Shown here in pieces: positions 18,735-27,067 of a DNA stretch of 64,000 bases. The notes beneath the pieces were generated by a model that was not told the DNA's origin, did not search any database, and worked only from the letters and a program-made list of their open reading frames with translations. The DNA is from Anaerolineae bacterium. GTDB taxonomy: Bacteria; Chloroflexota; Anaerolineae; Promineifilales; Promineifilaceae. Position 1 is the first letter of the stretch, and each line of letters begins with the position of its first letter. Location: NCBI GenBank assembly GCA_023384415.1, contig JAHDWJ010000002.1, forward strand, positions 1 through 64,000. The letters are read 5' to 3'. A program made the position numbers and the translations under genes.

Positions 18735-18880
18735 ACCATTTACCTCTTGAGTGGGGTTTTGCCACGAATTTCACCAATTGTTCCCCCGATTGGGGCAATT
18801 GGTGACCATCGTTTCGCCTGTCTAAGATTTATAATTTTACCCCAAAAGGGGGTTAGGGGCTAAAAATAGCTGTCTGCTTT

Positions 18881-19855
18881 TTAGGGGGATTTCTCTGGTG
18901 TGATGGGGGTAAGGGCAGGGGATCGATCTCGGTAGAAAATGAAGGTCGCGGCCGCGAGCGATGTCGTAATAAACGCATGGCCCAGGATGCTCACCCCGGT
19001 CAGCCAGGAGCCATCATCAGCTAACTGCCAGAGTAAGGACAGCCCATTGGTCAGAATATACAGGACAACAAAAAGCTGCATGGTCGCGGCCGCGTGGCTT
19101 TGGACGAGGGCAAAACTTTCTCGCACCGCGCTTAGCACCGGGCGGGCCTGGAGCAAAATCCCATGAGGAGCAAAGAAGCTGTACAAAATGAGCAGCATCA
19201 GCGGCATCCCACCCACCAACCAGAGAATCAGCGTCAGGTTAGGACTAAACAAAGCGGTGAACAGGCTTAAACAGAGAAAAGGAAAAGCCAGAATGAGGCC
19301 AATGAACCCGATAAGCAGCAGCATCCCTATTAATTTGAGCAGCGTGAGCGGCCACTGCTGCCACCACCAGGCCAGGGAAAATGCTTCCCCCCGAACAACC
19401 TGAGCTACCAGGGTATAATAAATGGCCGAAAGAAGAATCCCTGCCCCAGTGAACAGCATAAACAGCAGCAAAACCAGCCAGATATTAGTCAGTTCAATGA
19501 CCAGGGGAGACAGCGGGGTTTTCTCTGGGGCCAGGCCATCCATGAGGGTGGGGACACCGATGATGGGTAGGGTGAGATTGGTAAACAGGTTGAGGGAATT
19601 AGCTAATTGCTCGGCAGCCCCGGTGAAGGCGTCAATATTGCTTTGGGTTTGCCCGGTCGCGGCCGCTTGCTCTAACACCATTTGCAGGAATGCTTCCAGA
19701 AGCGGCCGCACACCCAGCCGCGGCCCCACCCAAAAAAAACTATCTAGCAGCACCGGCAAAATAATCAGCCATAAATGTTTACTCGTCAGATCAAAACCCG
19801 CTTTTAATGTCTCACCTAACGAAGGGAGCGATGGGGCCTTTTCTTTACTAATCAT
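18881..19855 (-). CDS. Polytopic membrane protein of unknown function
   Basis: 324 residues with about six hydrophobic helices. One follows the N-terminal cytoplasmic-looking segment (LWLIILPVLLDSFFW) and others are clearly visible (WLVLLLFMLFTGAGILLSAIYY, LIGMLLLIGFIGLILAFPF, LILWLVGGMPLMLLILYSFF). No catalytic motif is seen and the family is not recognised. It sits 146 bp upstream of gyrB on the same strand. It carries four GCGGCCGC copies. Confidence 0.75.
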   Translation of the reverse strand: MISKEKAPSLPSLGETLKAGFDLTSKHLWLIILPVLLDSFFWVGPRLGVRPLLEAFLQMVLEQAAATGQTQSNIDAFTGAAEQLANSLNLFTNLTLPIIGVPTLMDGLAPEKTPLSPLVIELTNIWLVLLLFMLFTGAGILLSAIYYTLVAQVVRGEAFSLAWWWQQWPLTLLKLIGMLLLIGFIGLILAFPFLCLSLFTALFSPNLTLILWLVGGMPLMLLILYSFFAPHGILLQARPVLSAVRESFALVQSHAAATMQLFVVLYILTNGLSLLWQLADDGSWLTGVSILGHAFITTSLAAATFIFYRDRSPALTPITPEKSP

Positions 19856-20431
19856 GCCCTCATTCTACCATAAAGGAGAACATTCAGCCCTTCTGAAGAA
19901 CCACCTGAGTTTCATCCCGGTCTGAAATTGCTCTTAGCCATAACAGTGTACCCGTCTCCTGAACCTGCCCGCCAATAGCTCGGCCATGACCAAAGGCAGA
20001 AAGAGTGAATAGTTATCAACTCCCCAAACCGTAGGCGACTCGTAGAGCCATGCCGCACGTCCTGTGATATAACCTTTCTGGTATCATCTGCTTAAAGAAT
20101 GTGTGTCACCAAATTGTCACCATTTGCTACCCCTTAAACGTAAACCTGCTATACTTTTACCAGTTTTGACAGAGTAGCGAAGATGCAATGCTGACGCCAT
20201 TCTAAAGCTTTCTTTTCATTCTAGCAGCCTGTCCAAGAAAAAATCCGTACCCAGATTTCGGGACATGGCGAAGCTAAAAATCCGGGTAATCCGTATCGCT
20301 CTATGCACCCAAAAAGGAAATATAGGGCTTTTCCGACAAACTGCTAAGTAGAAATTGTCACCAGCCTATTCATTCGCTCTTCGCCTCCCGTCTTTCGTCA
20401 TTTATCCCCAGTTCAGAAGGAGTCATTCCCT
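19856..20431. other. Divergent intergenic region upstream of moxR
   Basis: 576 bp without a supported gene. TATACT at 20150-20155 is a possible plus-strand -10 without a clear -35. The stretch 20220-20350 (CCTGTCCAAGAAAAAATCCG and following) looks like non-coding repeat debris. The AAGGAGT site of moxR ends the region. Confidence 0.4.
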
Positions 20432-21388
20432 ATGTCTGATGTTCAGGCAATTGCCAATCATCTCATTGAAAATGTTGAGCGCGTTATTATCGGCAAGCGG
20501 TCAGCGGTTGAATTAACCGTCCTCGGTTTGTTATGCCAGGGACATATTCTCATTGAAGATGTGCCCGGTGTAGGCAAAACCGTATTGGCCCGCTCCTTAG
20601 CCAAATCGGTTGGCTGTGAATTTCAGCGCATCCAATTTACCCCAGACATGCTGCCCAGCGATGTAACTGGGGTTTCCGTTTTTAACCAGAAAACAAGCGA
20701 ATTTGAGTTCCGCCCAGGCCCCATTCATGCTCAAATTGTCCTGGCGGATGAAATTAACCGGGCGACTCCTAAAACGCAGTCCGCTTTGCTGGAAGCGATG
20801 GAAGAGCGGCAAGTGACGGTGGATGGTCATACCTATGAGTTGAAACGCCCTTTTATGGTGCTGGCAACGCAAAACCCCATTGAATATGAAGGTACATTTC
20901 CGTTACCTGAAGCCCAATTAGACCGGTTTATGCTGCGGATTCGCCTGGGCTACCCCAGCAAAGAGCATGAAATTGAAATTTTAGATCGGCAGCAATATGC
21001 CCACCCGTTACGTGATCTGGGTCAAATTGCTTCGGTACAAGAACTCCTGGCCGCCCAGCAAGCCATCAAGGATGTTTATTTAGACCCGTTGGTGAAGGAG
21101 TATGTGGTAGACCTGGTGCGGGAAACTCGAGAACACCCGGACGTTTATTTGGGGTCTAGTTCACGAGGGGCTTTGTCTATTTATAGGCTGTGCCAGGCGC
21201 GGGCCGCTTTTTTAGGGCGGGATTATGTGCTGCCTGATGATGTGAAGGCGATGGCGGTTGCGGCTTTGGCCCACCGTATCATTGTTGGTCCGGCCGCCCG
21301 GATTAAAGATGTGTCACAGGATGCGATTGTGGTTGATATTTTGGACAAGGTAGCGGTGCCAGGAGCGCAGCCAACTGGCAGGAGATAA
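20432..21388 (+). CDS. MoxR-family AAA+ ATPase
   Basis: 318 residues, AAA_3 type. Walker A is in [15 protein letters not shown], Walker B in [24 protein letters not shown], and sensor 1 in [25 protein letters not shown], all hallmarks of MoxR. These ATPases act as chaperones, often inserting metal cofactors or assembling von Willebrand-domain proteins. A strong AGAAGGAG site precedes the ATG. The next gene, 59 bp downstream, is the DUF58 protein that almost always accompanies MoxR, so the pair forms an operon. Confidence 0.95.
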   Translation: MSDVQAIANHLIENVERVIIGKRSAVELTVLGLLCQGHILIEDVPGVGKTVLARSLAKSVGCEFQRIQFTPDMLPSDVTGVSVFNQKTSEFEFRPGPIHAQIVLADEINRATPKTQSALLEAMEERQVTVDGHTYELKRPFMVLATQNPIEYEGTFPLPEAQLDRFMLRIRLGYPSKEHEIEILDRQQYAHPLRDLGQIASVQELLAAQQAIKDVYLDPLVKEYVVDLVRETREHPDVYLGSSSRGALSIYRLCQARAAFLGRDYVLPDDVKAMAVAALAHRIIVGPAARIKDVSQDAIVVDILDKVAVPGAQPTGRR

Positions 21389-21447
21389 GGTATTTAATTG
21401 ACGGTAGCTGAAGGACGGATAACGGGCAATCTGAAGGAAGAATACGT

Positions 21448-22740
21448 ATGCGGAAGAGACGCACGATGGTTTTTATCCTGACGATATTGGCTTTGCTGGG
21501 TGGTTTAGCCACTGGTCGGGATATTTTTTTTACCATTACTTATCTGTTGAGTTTGTTGATCCTGCTCTCCTTCTTTTGGGCCTGGGCAAATATTAACTGG
21601 ACGCATATTTCTCGTGTGACCCGTGTTCGGCGGACGCAGGTGGGTAAACCGCTAGAAGAGCGGTTTACGGTGCGTAATACCAGCCGGATTCCTAAGTTAT
21701 GGTTGGAGGTACGGGATTTTTCTAATGTGCCGGCCCATTTGCCCAGCCAGGTAGTGCCGGGTTTAGGCGGCCGCACTTCCTACATCTGGCGCACCACTAC
21801 TATTTGTCGGCAGCGCGGCCGCTACCGTTTAGGTCCCATCACCCTCTCCAGCAGCGATCCGTTTGGTTTGTTCCCTATGCACCGGGACCTTGCCCCCACT
21901 TCCCACGTCATTGTTTACCCCCTCACCGTAGATATTTACCAGTTTAACATCCCTGTGGGTGTCTTGCCGGGTGGAGATGCCCTGCGCCGTCGCACCCATT
22001 ATGTCACCACCAACGCCTCTGGGGTACGGGAATATGCCCCAGGGGACAGTTATAACCGCATTCATTGGAAGAGTACCGCCCGTCGCGGCCGCCTCATCGT
22101 CAAAGAATATGAGCTAGACCCCATGGCCGACATCTGGATCGTGCCTGATATGAGTGGCATGGAGCAAATTGTACGCCGCCATCCGGTCAATGAATCATCC
22201 TCTACCGCCAGCAACCTCATCTGGATGGCCCCCCAAGAAGGGGTACAGATTCCGGAGACCACCGAAGAGTATATTGTCACCATTGCCGCTTCGCTGTCCC
22301 AATTTTTCTTGCGCCAGGATCGAGCGGTGGGCATGTTGGCTTATGGGCAGGTGAATGAAATTGTGCAGCCAGACCGGGGGGAACGGCAGATGAACCGGGT
22401 TTTGGAAACGTTGGCCGTTTTGCGGGCTGAGGGCACCATCCCTGTATCAGATGTCCTTAATGCGGAAATTAACCTGCTGCCACGTGGCACCACCATCATC
22501 GTTATCACTTGCACGACGGATCAAAAATGGGCTATTTCGGCCCGTGAATTAAAACGGCGCGGGATGCGGGTGGTGACAGTCCTGGTTGATCCGGCGACGT
22601 TTGGCGGGGCACACACAAACAAAGGGTTGTCCCAACTTTTACAAGCCAGCGGCGTGATGACTTACGATGTGAGTAATGGGGATAATTTAACTATCGCCCT
22701 GAGCAAATCAAAGGTGAGCAGCAATTTCGTTTATGCCTGA
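21448..22740 (+). CDS. DUF58 domain protein, MoxR partner
   Basis: 430 residues. Two N-terminal membrane helices (about 7-45) are followed by a beta-rich region and the DUF58 signature (GVREYAPGDSYNRIHWKSTARRGRLIVKEYE, cut here to its recognisable parts GVREYAPGD and RIHWKSTARRG). The C-terminal half has a von Willebrand A-like fold, with IVPDMSG as a possible MIDAS-like start. It is the usual substrate or partner of MoxR ATPases and is presumably membrane-anchored with its main domain in the cytoplasm. No transglutaminase gene follows, which is often the third member of such operons. Confidence 0.88.
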   Translation: MRKRRTMVFILTILALLGGLATGRDIFFTITYLLSLLILLSFFWAWANINWTHISRVTRVRRTQVGKPLEERFTVRNTSRIPKLWLEVRDFSNVPAHLPSQVVPGLGGRTSYIWRTTTICRQRGRYRLGPITLSSSDPFGLFPMHRDLAPTSHVIVYPLTVDIYQFNIPVGVLPGGDALRRRTHYVTTNASGVREYAPGDSYNRIHWKSTARRGRLIVKEYELDPMADIWIVPDMSGMEQIVRRHPVNESSSTASNLIWMAPQEGVQIPETTEEYIVTIAASLSQFFLRQDRAVGMLAYGQVNEIVQPDRGERQMNRVLETLAVLRAEGTIPVSDVLNAEINLLPRGTTIIVITCTTDQKWAISARELKRRGMRVVTVLVDPATFGGAHTNKGLSQLLQASGVMTYDVSNGDNLTIALSKSKVSSNFVYA

Positions 22741-22865
22741 TGATGGCATTTACGATTGACGATTTTAGATTTACGAATGAGGGTTGAGCCTGTTATAACC
22801 CGCCATTGCCTTCGACAAGCTCTGGCAGCGAGCTTCGTCGTTACACCCAATCCCCACAATCGGCG

Positions 22866-23540
22866 TTAATCTGTAGACAAGTTCCCCTGGTAATAAGCCA
22901 TGATCGGCTCATAATGGGTATCAAGCCAGAGCTGCTGTGAATAGACAAGCTGCGGCCGCGGCGTGAGGGAAACCCAGAACAGATAGAAGGTATGGTTATC
23001 TGTCTCCACTTGCCAGGTGGTCGGGGTTGGGGAATGGTGGGTAAGATGAAAAAAGTGCCGCTCTATGTGGCGACTTAAGATGCTGGAGCGCACCCATCCG
23101 CTAAACGATTGATGAAGCTGTGGGGGCTTGTAGGCCAGATCGTATTGTTCATAACACACCTGAGCAAAGCGGCCGCGTCCCCCCTCACCTACCTCTTGTA
23201 ATAACCGGACTATAGTTCCCCGCGTCAGGGTGAACGGCAGAGATGACGCATCAAACGCCGGGCTGTCAAACAGCTTCGATAACCGGAGCAGTATCCGTTG
23301 ATCATCGGACAAGATGGTTGTTTGTGTTCCTAAAGGCTGTACTGAATCAAACGCTATCAACCCCGTTTCCTCTTGTACTTCACGCTGCAAAGCTGCTGCA
23401 ACACTCTCACCAATTTCTACCGTGCCCGCCGGCAGTTGGATTCCGGCCAATGGATGCTGAAAAACCAAAAGCTCTGGCCCATTCACTCCCAGACGGGTAA
23501 TCAAAGCGGTCACTTTGCCCACAGCGCGAATGTTTCTCAT
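22866..23540 (-). CDS. Nudix hydrolase
   Basis: 224 residues. A textbook Nudix box G-x5-E-x7-REV-x-EE-x-G-L runs from G39 to L61, with E45, R53, E54, E57 and E58 all present. These residues bind the metal that hydrolyses nucleoside diphosphate-linked compounds. The extra C-terminal 100 residues, rich in aromatic and His residues, match nothing I recognise. The start overlaps the rlmH stop by 4 bp (ATGA), so the two are translationally coupled. The substrate cannot be predicted. Confidence 0.88.
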   Translation of the reverse strand: MRNIRAVGKVTALITRLGVNGPELLVFQHPLAGIQLPAGTVEIGESVAAALQREVQEETGLIAFDSVQPLGTQTTILSDDQRILLRLSKLFDSPAFDASSLPFTLTRGTIVRLLQEVGEGGRGRFAQVCYEQYDLAYKPPQLHQSFSGWVRSSILSRHIERHFFHLTHHSPTPTTWQVETDNHTFYLFWVSLTPRPQLVYSQQLWLDTHYEPIMAYYQGNLSTD

Positions 23541-24013
23541 TTATGGTATTTTTCACCGTTAAGGATGGTAAAGGCCCGATACAACTGCTCTAGTAAGATG
23601 ATGCGGGCCATTTCGTGGGGGAAGGTGAGGGGGGAAAGGGAAAGCTGGTAATGGCAGGTGGCTAAGGTTTCGGGAGCAAAGCCGAGGGGACCTCCGATGA
23701 GGAAGGCCAGATGGCCGTGCTGCTCAATTTGTTTTGGCACAAACTCGGCCAACTGAGGGGTGGTGAGGAAGCTGCCTACGGGGGTGAGGGCGATGCGATA
23801 AGGGATAGCTGCGGCCGCATCCCGCATAAGTTCTCCCTCTTTGCCAACCGCCACCCCGTCTGGCAAATTACCAACCTTGTCCTTCAACTCCACCAGATGA
23901 AAGCGGGTGTAATACCCCAACCGCCCCACATACTCATCTTGGGCCAGCTTCCAGGCCCGCTCTTTTAATTTACCGATGGCGATCAGGGTAATTTGACCAA
24001 TCTGACGCGGCAT
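23537..24013 (-). CDS. rlmH: 23S rRNA pseudouridine-1915 N3-methyltransferase RlmH
   Basis: 158 residues, the usual size of this SPOUT enzyme. The SAM-binding knot is visible as HLAFLIGGPLGF. The C-terminus carries the family signature LSPLTFPHEMARIILLEQL followed by YRAFTILNGEKYHK. It methylates m3Psi1915 in helix 69 of 23S rRNA on assembled 70S ribosomes. It lies between mtaB (17 bp upstream) and the Nudix gene (4-bp overlap), all on the minus strand, suggesting one transcript with two RNA-modifying enzymes. Confidence 0.95.
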   Translation of the reverse strand: MPRQIGQITLIAIGKLKERAWKLAQDEYVGRLGYYTRFHLVELKDKVGNLPDGVAVGKEGELMRDAAAAIPYRIALTPVGSFLTTPQLAEFVPKQIEQHGHLAFLIGGPLGFAPETLATCHYQLSLSPLTFPHEMARIILLEQLYRAFTILNGEKYHK

Positions 24014-24030
24014 TGTTCACTCCCCCTGTT

Positions 24031-25317
24031 TTACCCCAATTCAGCAAACATCCCATCGGGGCGGGCGGTGTGCAGGCGGGCGGGGGTGATCCGGTTCATC
24101 AGGTCGGCGGGGCCATGTGCCTGGACACGAATGTAGTTATCGGTGTACCCTGTCCAGCGCAGCCCCTCGGCATCGGCCCCAACATTGCTCTCCCAAAGGA
24201 CATTCATCACCTGCCCCTCGTAACCTTGATGAAAGGCCAGGCTGAGGGTGTGTCCCAGTTCGATGAGGCGGCGGGTACGCTCTTTTTTAATAGCTTCAGG
24301 AACATGGTGGGGCATGTTCGCGGCCGCAGTGCCCGGTCTGGGGCTGTAGCCAAACACATGGAGCCGGGTGAAGTTCATCGCCTGCACAAAAGCCATTGTC
24401 TCGGCAAACTCTGCTTCGGTTTCACCAGGAAACCCAACAATGAGATCGGTCGTTAAATTGAGGTGGGGGATGTGATCACGTGCGGCCGCGACCAATTGGC
24501 TAAAACTGGCCTGGCTGGTGCGGCGAGCCATCCGCTTAAGCACCCGATCACTGCCTGATTGCAAGGGCAAATGGAGATGGGGCAGCAGGCGTGAGTTGTC
24601 CCACAAGGCAAAAAAGTGGGGAGCAATATCCCACGGCTCCAGCGACGAAAGACGCAGGCGGGAGATGTCTGTGTGGCTCAAAATGGCCTGGACTAAATCA
24701 CGCAGGCCGGTTTTATGGCCCAAATCATGCCCATAACTGCCCAGATGAACGCCAGTTAGCACCGCTTCTTGATAACCTGCGGCCGCTAACGCCTGAATCT
24801 CAGCCACCACATCACCCAGGTGACGGCTCTCCCCTTCTCCACGAGCTACGGTGGTGACACAAAAGGTGCATTTATTGTTGCAGCCATCCTGCACTTTAAT
24901 AAAGGCCCGGGTATTGCCCAGATTCCCGGCCATAAACTCCCGCACGATTGGTTCTTGCTCAAACAGGGGAAGATCGAGGCGAGCCTGGGGGTCCAGGGTT
25001 TGCACCAGGTGGGCTTTGTGCCGGTTGGCCACGACCTGGGAAACCCCATCCAGCCGCTCTAGCTCTTGGGGAGCGATGGTGGCGTAACAGCCGGTGAGAA
25101 TAATATTGGCCGCGGGGTTGGCCCGGTGGAAGCGGCGGGTGAGCTTACGGGCATCACGGGCGGCCTCGTGGGTGACCGCACAAGTGTTTAGGATGACGGT
25201 ATCGGCTGCGGCCGCGTCCCCTACCAGTTCATGCCCATTGGCCAACAACTGCCGGGCCATCGTCTCAATTTCACTCTGGTTCAAACGACAGCCAATACTG
25301 TCCAGGAAAAGTTTCAT
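24031..25317 (-). CDS. mtaB: tRNA (t6A37-C2) methylthiotransferase MtaB
   Basis: 428 residues. The N-terminal UPF0004 domain supplies cluster cysteines C10, C46 and C77. The radical SAM motif is C146-x3-C150-x2-C153 (CNNKCTFC), preceded by FIKVQDG. A TRAM-like RNA-binding domain fills the last 60 residues. MtaB converts t6A to ms2t6A at position 37 of tRNAs reading ANN codons. The N-terminal spacing and the missing C-terminal extension favour MtaB over MiaB or RimO. It is the first gene of the mtaB-rlmH-Nudix run. Confidence 0.93.
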   Translation of the reverse strand: MKLFLDSIGCRLNQSEIETMARQLLANGHELVGDAAAADTVILNTCAVTHEAARDARKLTRRFHRANPAANIILTGCYATIAPQELERLDGVSQVVANRHKAHLVQTLDPQARLDLPLFEQEPIVREFMAGNLGNTRAFIKVQDGCNNKCTFCVTTVARGEGESRHLGDVVAEIQALAAAGYQEAVLTGVHLGSYGHDLGHKTGLRDLVQAILSHTDISRLRLSSLEPWDIAPHFFALWDNSRLLPHLHLPLQSGSDRVLKRMARRTSQASFSQLVAAARDHIPHLNLTTDLIVGFPGETEAEFAETMAFVQAMNFTRLHVFGYSPRPGTAAANMPHHVPEAIKKERTRRLIELGHTLSLAFHQGYEGQVMNVLWESNVGADAEGLRWTGYTDNYIRVQAHGPADLMNRITPARLHTARPDGMFAELG

Positions 25318-25382
25318 CCCGCCATTTTAGCCTACCTGGGGAACAAGACAAAGAGAAATTTGCGGCGTAGTTTTTTCTATAC

Positions 25383-25621
25383 CCCTCATCCCCGGCCCTT
25401 CTCCCAGAAGGAGAAGGGAGCGTGTCCCCTCTCCCTGGGGAGAGGGTTAGGGCGAGGGGCCCTCATCCCCGGCCCTTCTCTCAGAAGGAGAAGGGAGCGC
25501 GTTCCCTCTCCCTGGGGAGAGGGTTAGGGTGAGGGGTCCTCATCCCCGGCCCTTCTCTCAGAAGGAGAAGGGAGCGTGTCCCCTCTCCCTGGGGAGAGGG
25601 TTAGGGTGAGGGGCCCTCATC
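25383..25621. repeat. 77-bp tandem palindromic repeat, three copies plus a stub
   Basis: Units begin at 25383, 25460 and 25537 with a period of exactly 77 bp, and the first 8 bp of a fourth (CCCTCATC) end at 25621. Each unit holds two dyads: CCCTTCTC...GAGAAGGG and CCCTCTCCCTGGGGAGAGGG. Units differ at only a few bases. It fills the gap between mtaB (start) and the DinB gene (stop at 25623). This CTCTCCC/GGGAGAGG type of intergenic palindrome is widespread in bacteria. Confidence 0.95.
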
Positions 25622-25622
25622 T

Positions 25623-26117
25623 TTACACCTGTTGCAAACAAAACGCCATGTAATCAAGGGGTGGGGTGGGGAAATCGAGGTTGTACAGGGTGGGCGTAAG
25701 CTGGCTGCGATGCTCGGTAGCGTGATTCATCACATGGTGCAGCAAATCAGACAGTACCAGATTGAAGGTCTGCCCTCTGGTGTTGCGGTATTGGATCGTC
25801 TGAGTCATCTGCTCATCGGCCAGGGAATTGACATAATTAAACCAATTTTCCCGAATGGGCTGCCAGGCAGAGCGCACGGCCACGAAATCAGGATAATCGT
25901 CCGGGTTTAACAAAGTAGTTGGGCTGTTGCCCTGACAGCGACTGTACCAAATCCATTCAGCCGCCAGGCAGTGGACGAGCAGGCCATGAATGGAACCCCA
26001 AAAAAACGGCTGTGGGGCATGGTACGCGGCCGCGTCCAACTTCTCTACACTGGCAAAAACGCGATCCCAGGCCCAGGCATTATAGGCAAACAGTTTTTGA
26101 GTCGTTAAAGTTGACAT
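25623..26117 (-). CDS. DinB/YfiT-family putative metal-dependent protein
   Basis: 164 residues, a four-helix bundle of the DinB superfamily. Metal-ligand histidines are visible in GSIHGLLVHCLAAEW (H49) and LLHHVMNHATEHRSQL (around 127-137), the usual three-His arrangement. Such proteins include thiol-dependent transferases, but the substrate is not predictable. AGGAGTAATT precedes the ATG. The stop codon abuts the 77-bp repeat array. A second, unrelated DinB-type gene is at 46097. Confidence 0.88.
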   Translation of the reverse strand: MSTLTTQKLFAYNAWAWDRVFASVEKLDAAAYHAPQPFFWGSIHGLLVHCLAAEWIWYSRCQGNSPTTLLNPDDYPDFVAVRSAWQPIRENWFNYVNSLADEQMTQTIQYRNTRGQTFNLVLSDLLHHVMNHATEHRSQLTPTLYNLDFPTPPLDYMAFCLQQV

Positions 26118-26165
26118 AATTACTCCTGCAAAAGGGGCGTATTACCAAATCGTCCGGCAAATTTT

Positions 26166-27014
26166 TTACCCATTGTGCCGGGTCATCAGCAGCCAACGAT
26201 CAATCGTCTGGGCCAACTGGTCTGGCTTTTCCATTGTCAGTAGATGACTGGTCTCCGCCATCTCAATGAAAGTGGCCTGGGGTTGAAGCTGCTGCCAATG
26301 GCTCCAGGCCGGTAGGGCCAGGGTGTCAGAATGTTCGGCGCGAATGGCCAGGGTGGGATGGGTAAGTTGGGCCACATATTCCCAAATAAAGGTGGGGGGA
26401 ATACGGTAAATGTGGGCTTCCCATACTTTGGGAAAAGCCAGCCGCACTCCCCCATTGGGATCATCAGCCAGGCCGTAATTGATAAAATCCCACATTGCTT
26501 CATCAGAAAGGCGGGCAAATACCGGTTTGGGGCGTAAATGTTGGAACGCGGCCGCGCGGCTGCTCCACCAATCCTGCCGCTTTTCGGCAATCGTCACCAG
26601 AGGAAAATCAAACGGCTCCTGCTGCTTGGCAATCCGTTCCGCCACCCGCTCCAGCACATGGGGAGCAATAAAAACAGGGTCAATCAGCACCAGGTGGCTA
26701 AACAGATCAGGCCGTTTTACGGCGGCGATGACTGTTGCCGCTCCCCCCAAGGAGTGACCCAACCCCACGACTCCCCGCCAGTGCTGCTGGTCAAAAAAAG
26801 CGATTAAATCATCGGCGATGAGGTGCCAGCTTGCCATCTCTTGAGGGTCCGCCTGCGGCCATAAGGGGCGATGTTTTACGGCTGTCACCTGGTAATGGCG
26901 GGCCAGAGCTTGCAAAAAGAGCCGATATGCCCCTGGGGGGTAAGCGTTGGCATGGGCAAAGTGGAGCAGCGTCCCGTCGCCGCCATAATCATGGAATGGG
27001 ATGGTAAACGGCAT
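26166..27014 (-). CDS. Alpha/beta hydrolase
   Basis: 282 residues from the ATG at 27014, which has CAGGAG 6 bp upstream. The longer open frame to 27209 overlaps the glycosyltransferase gene and is rejected. The nucleophile elbow is G-H-S-L-G-G (S88). A catalytic Asp candidate follows in RAEHSDTLALP and the His in ETSHLLTMEKPDQLA. It resembles esterases/lipases and haloalkane-type hydrolases; the substrate is unknown. It lies 53 bp downstream of the glycosyltransferase on the same strand across a GATGAGGCATGAGGCAT tract. Confidence 0.88.
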   Translation of the reverse strand: MPFTIPFHDYGGDGTLLHFAHANAYPPGAYRLFLQALARHYQVTAVKHRPLWPQADPQEMASWHLIADDLIAFFDQQHWRGVVGLGHSLGGAATVIAAVKRPDLFSHLVLIDPVFIAPHVLERVAERIAKQQEPFDFPLVTIAEKRQDWWSSRAAAFQHLRPKPVFARLSDEAMWDFINYGLADDPNGGVRLAFPKVWEAHIYRIPPTFIWEYVAQLTHPTLAIRAEHSDTLALPAWSHWQQLQPQATFIEMAETSHLLTMEKPDQLAQTIDRWLLMTRHNG

Positions 27015-27067
27015 AAGAACTCCTGAGGAATTAGAAAGGATGAGGCATGAGGCATAGGGTATGAAAT

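Noticed and set aside
25231..25527. 98-codon frame running into the 77-bp repeat
   Set aside because: It starts inside mtaB on the other strand and is repeat-encoded; not protein-like.
25383..25621. CRISPR array
   Set aside because: The period is constant but there are no variable spacers; the whole 77-bp unit is repeated, and no cas genes are present.
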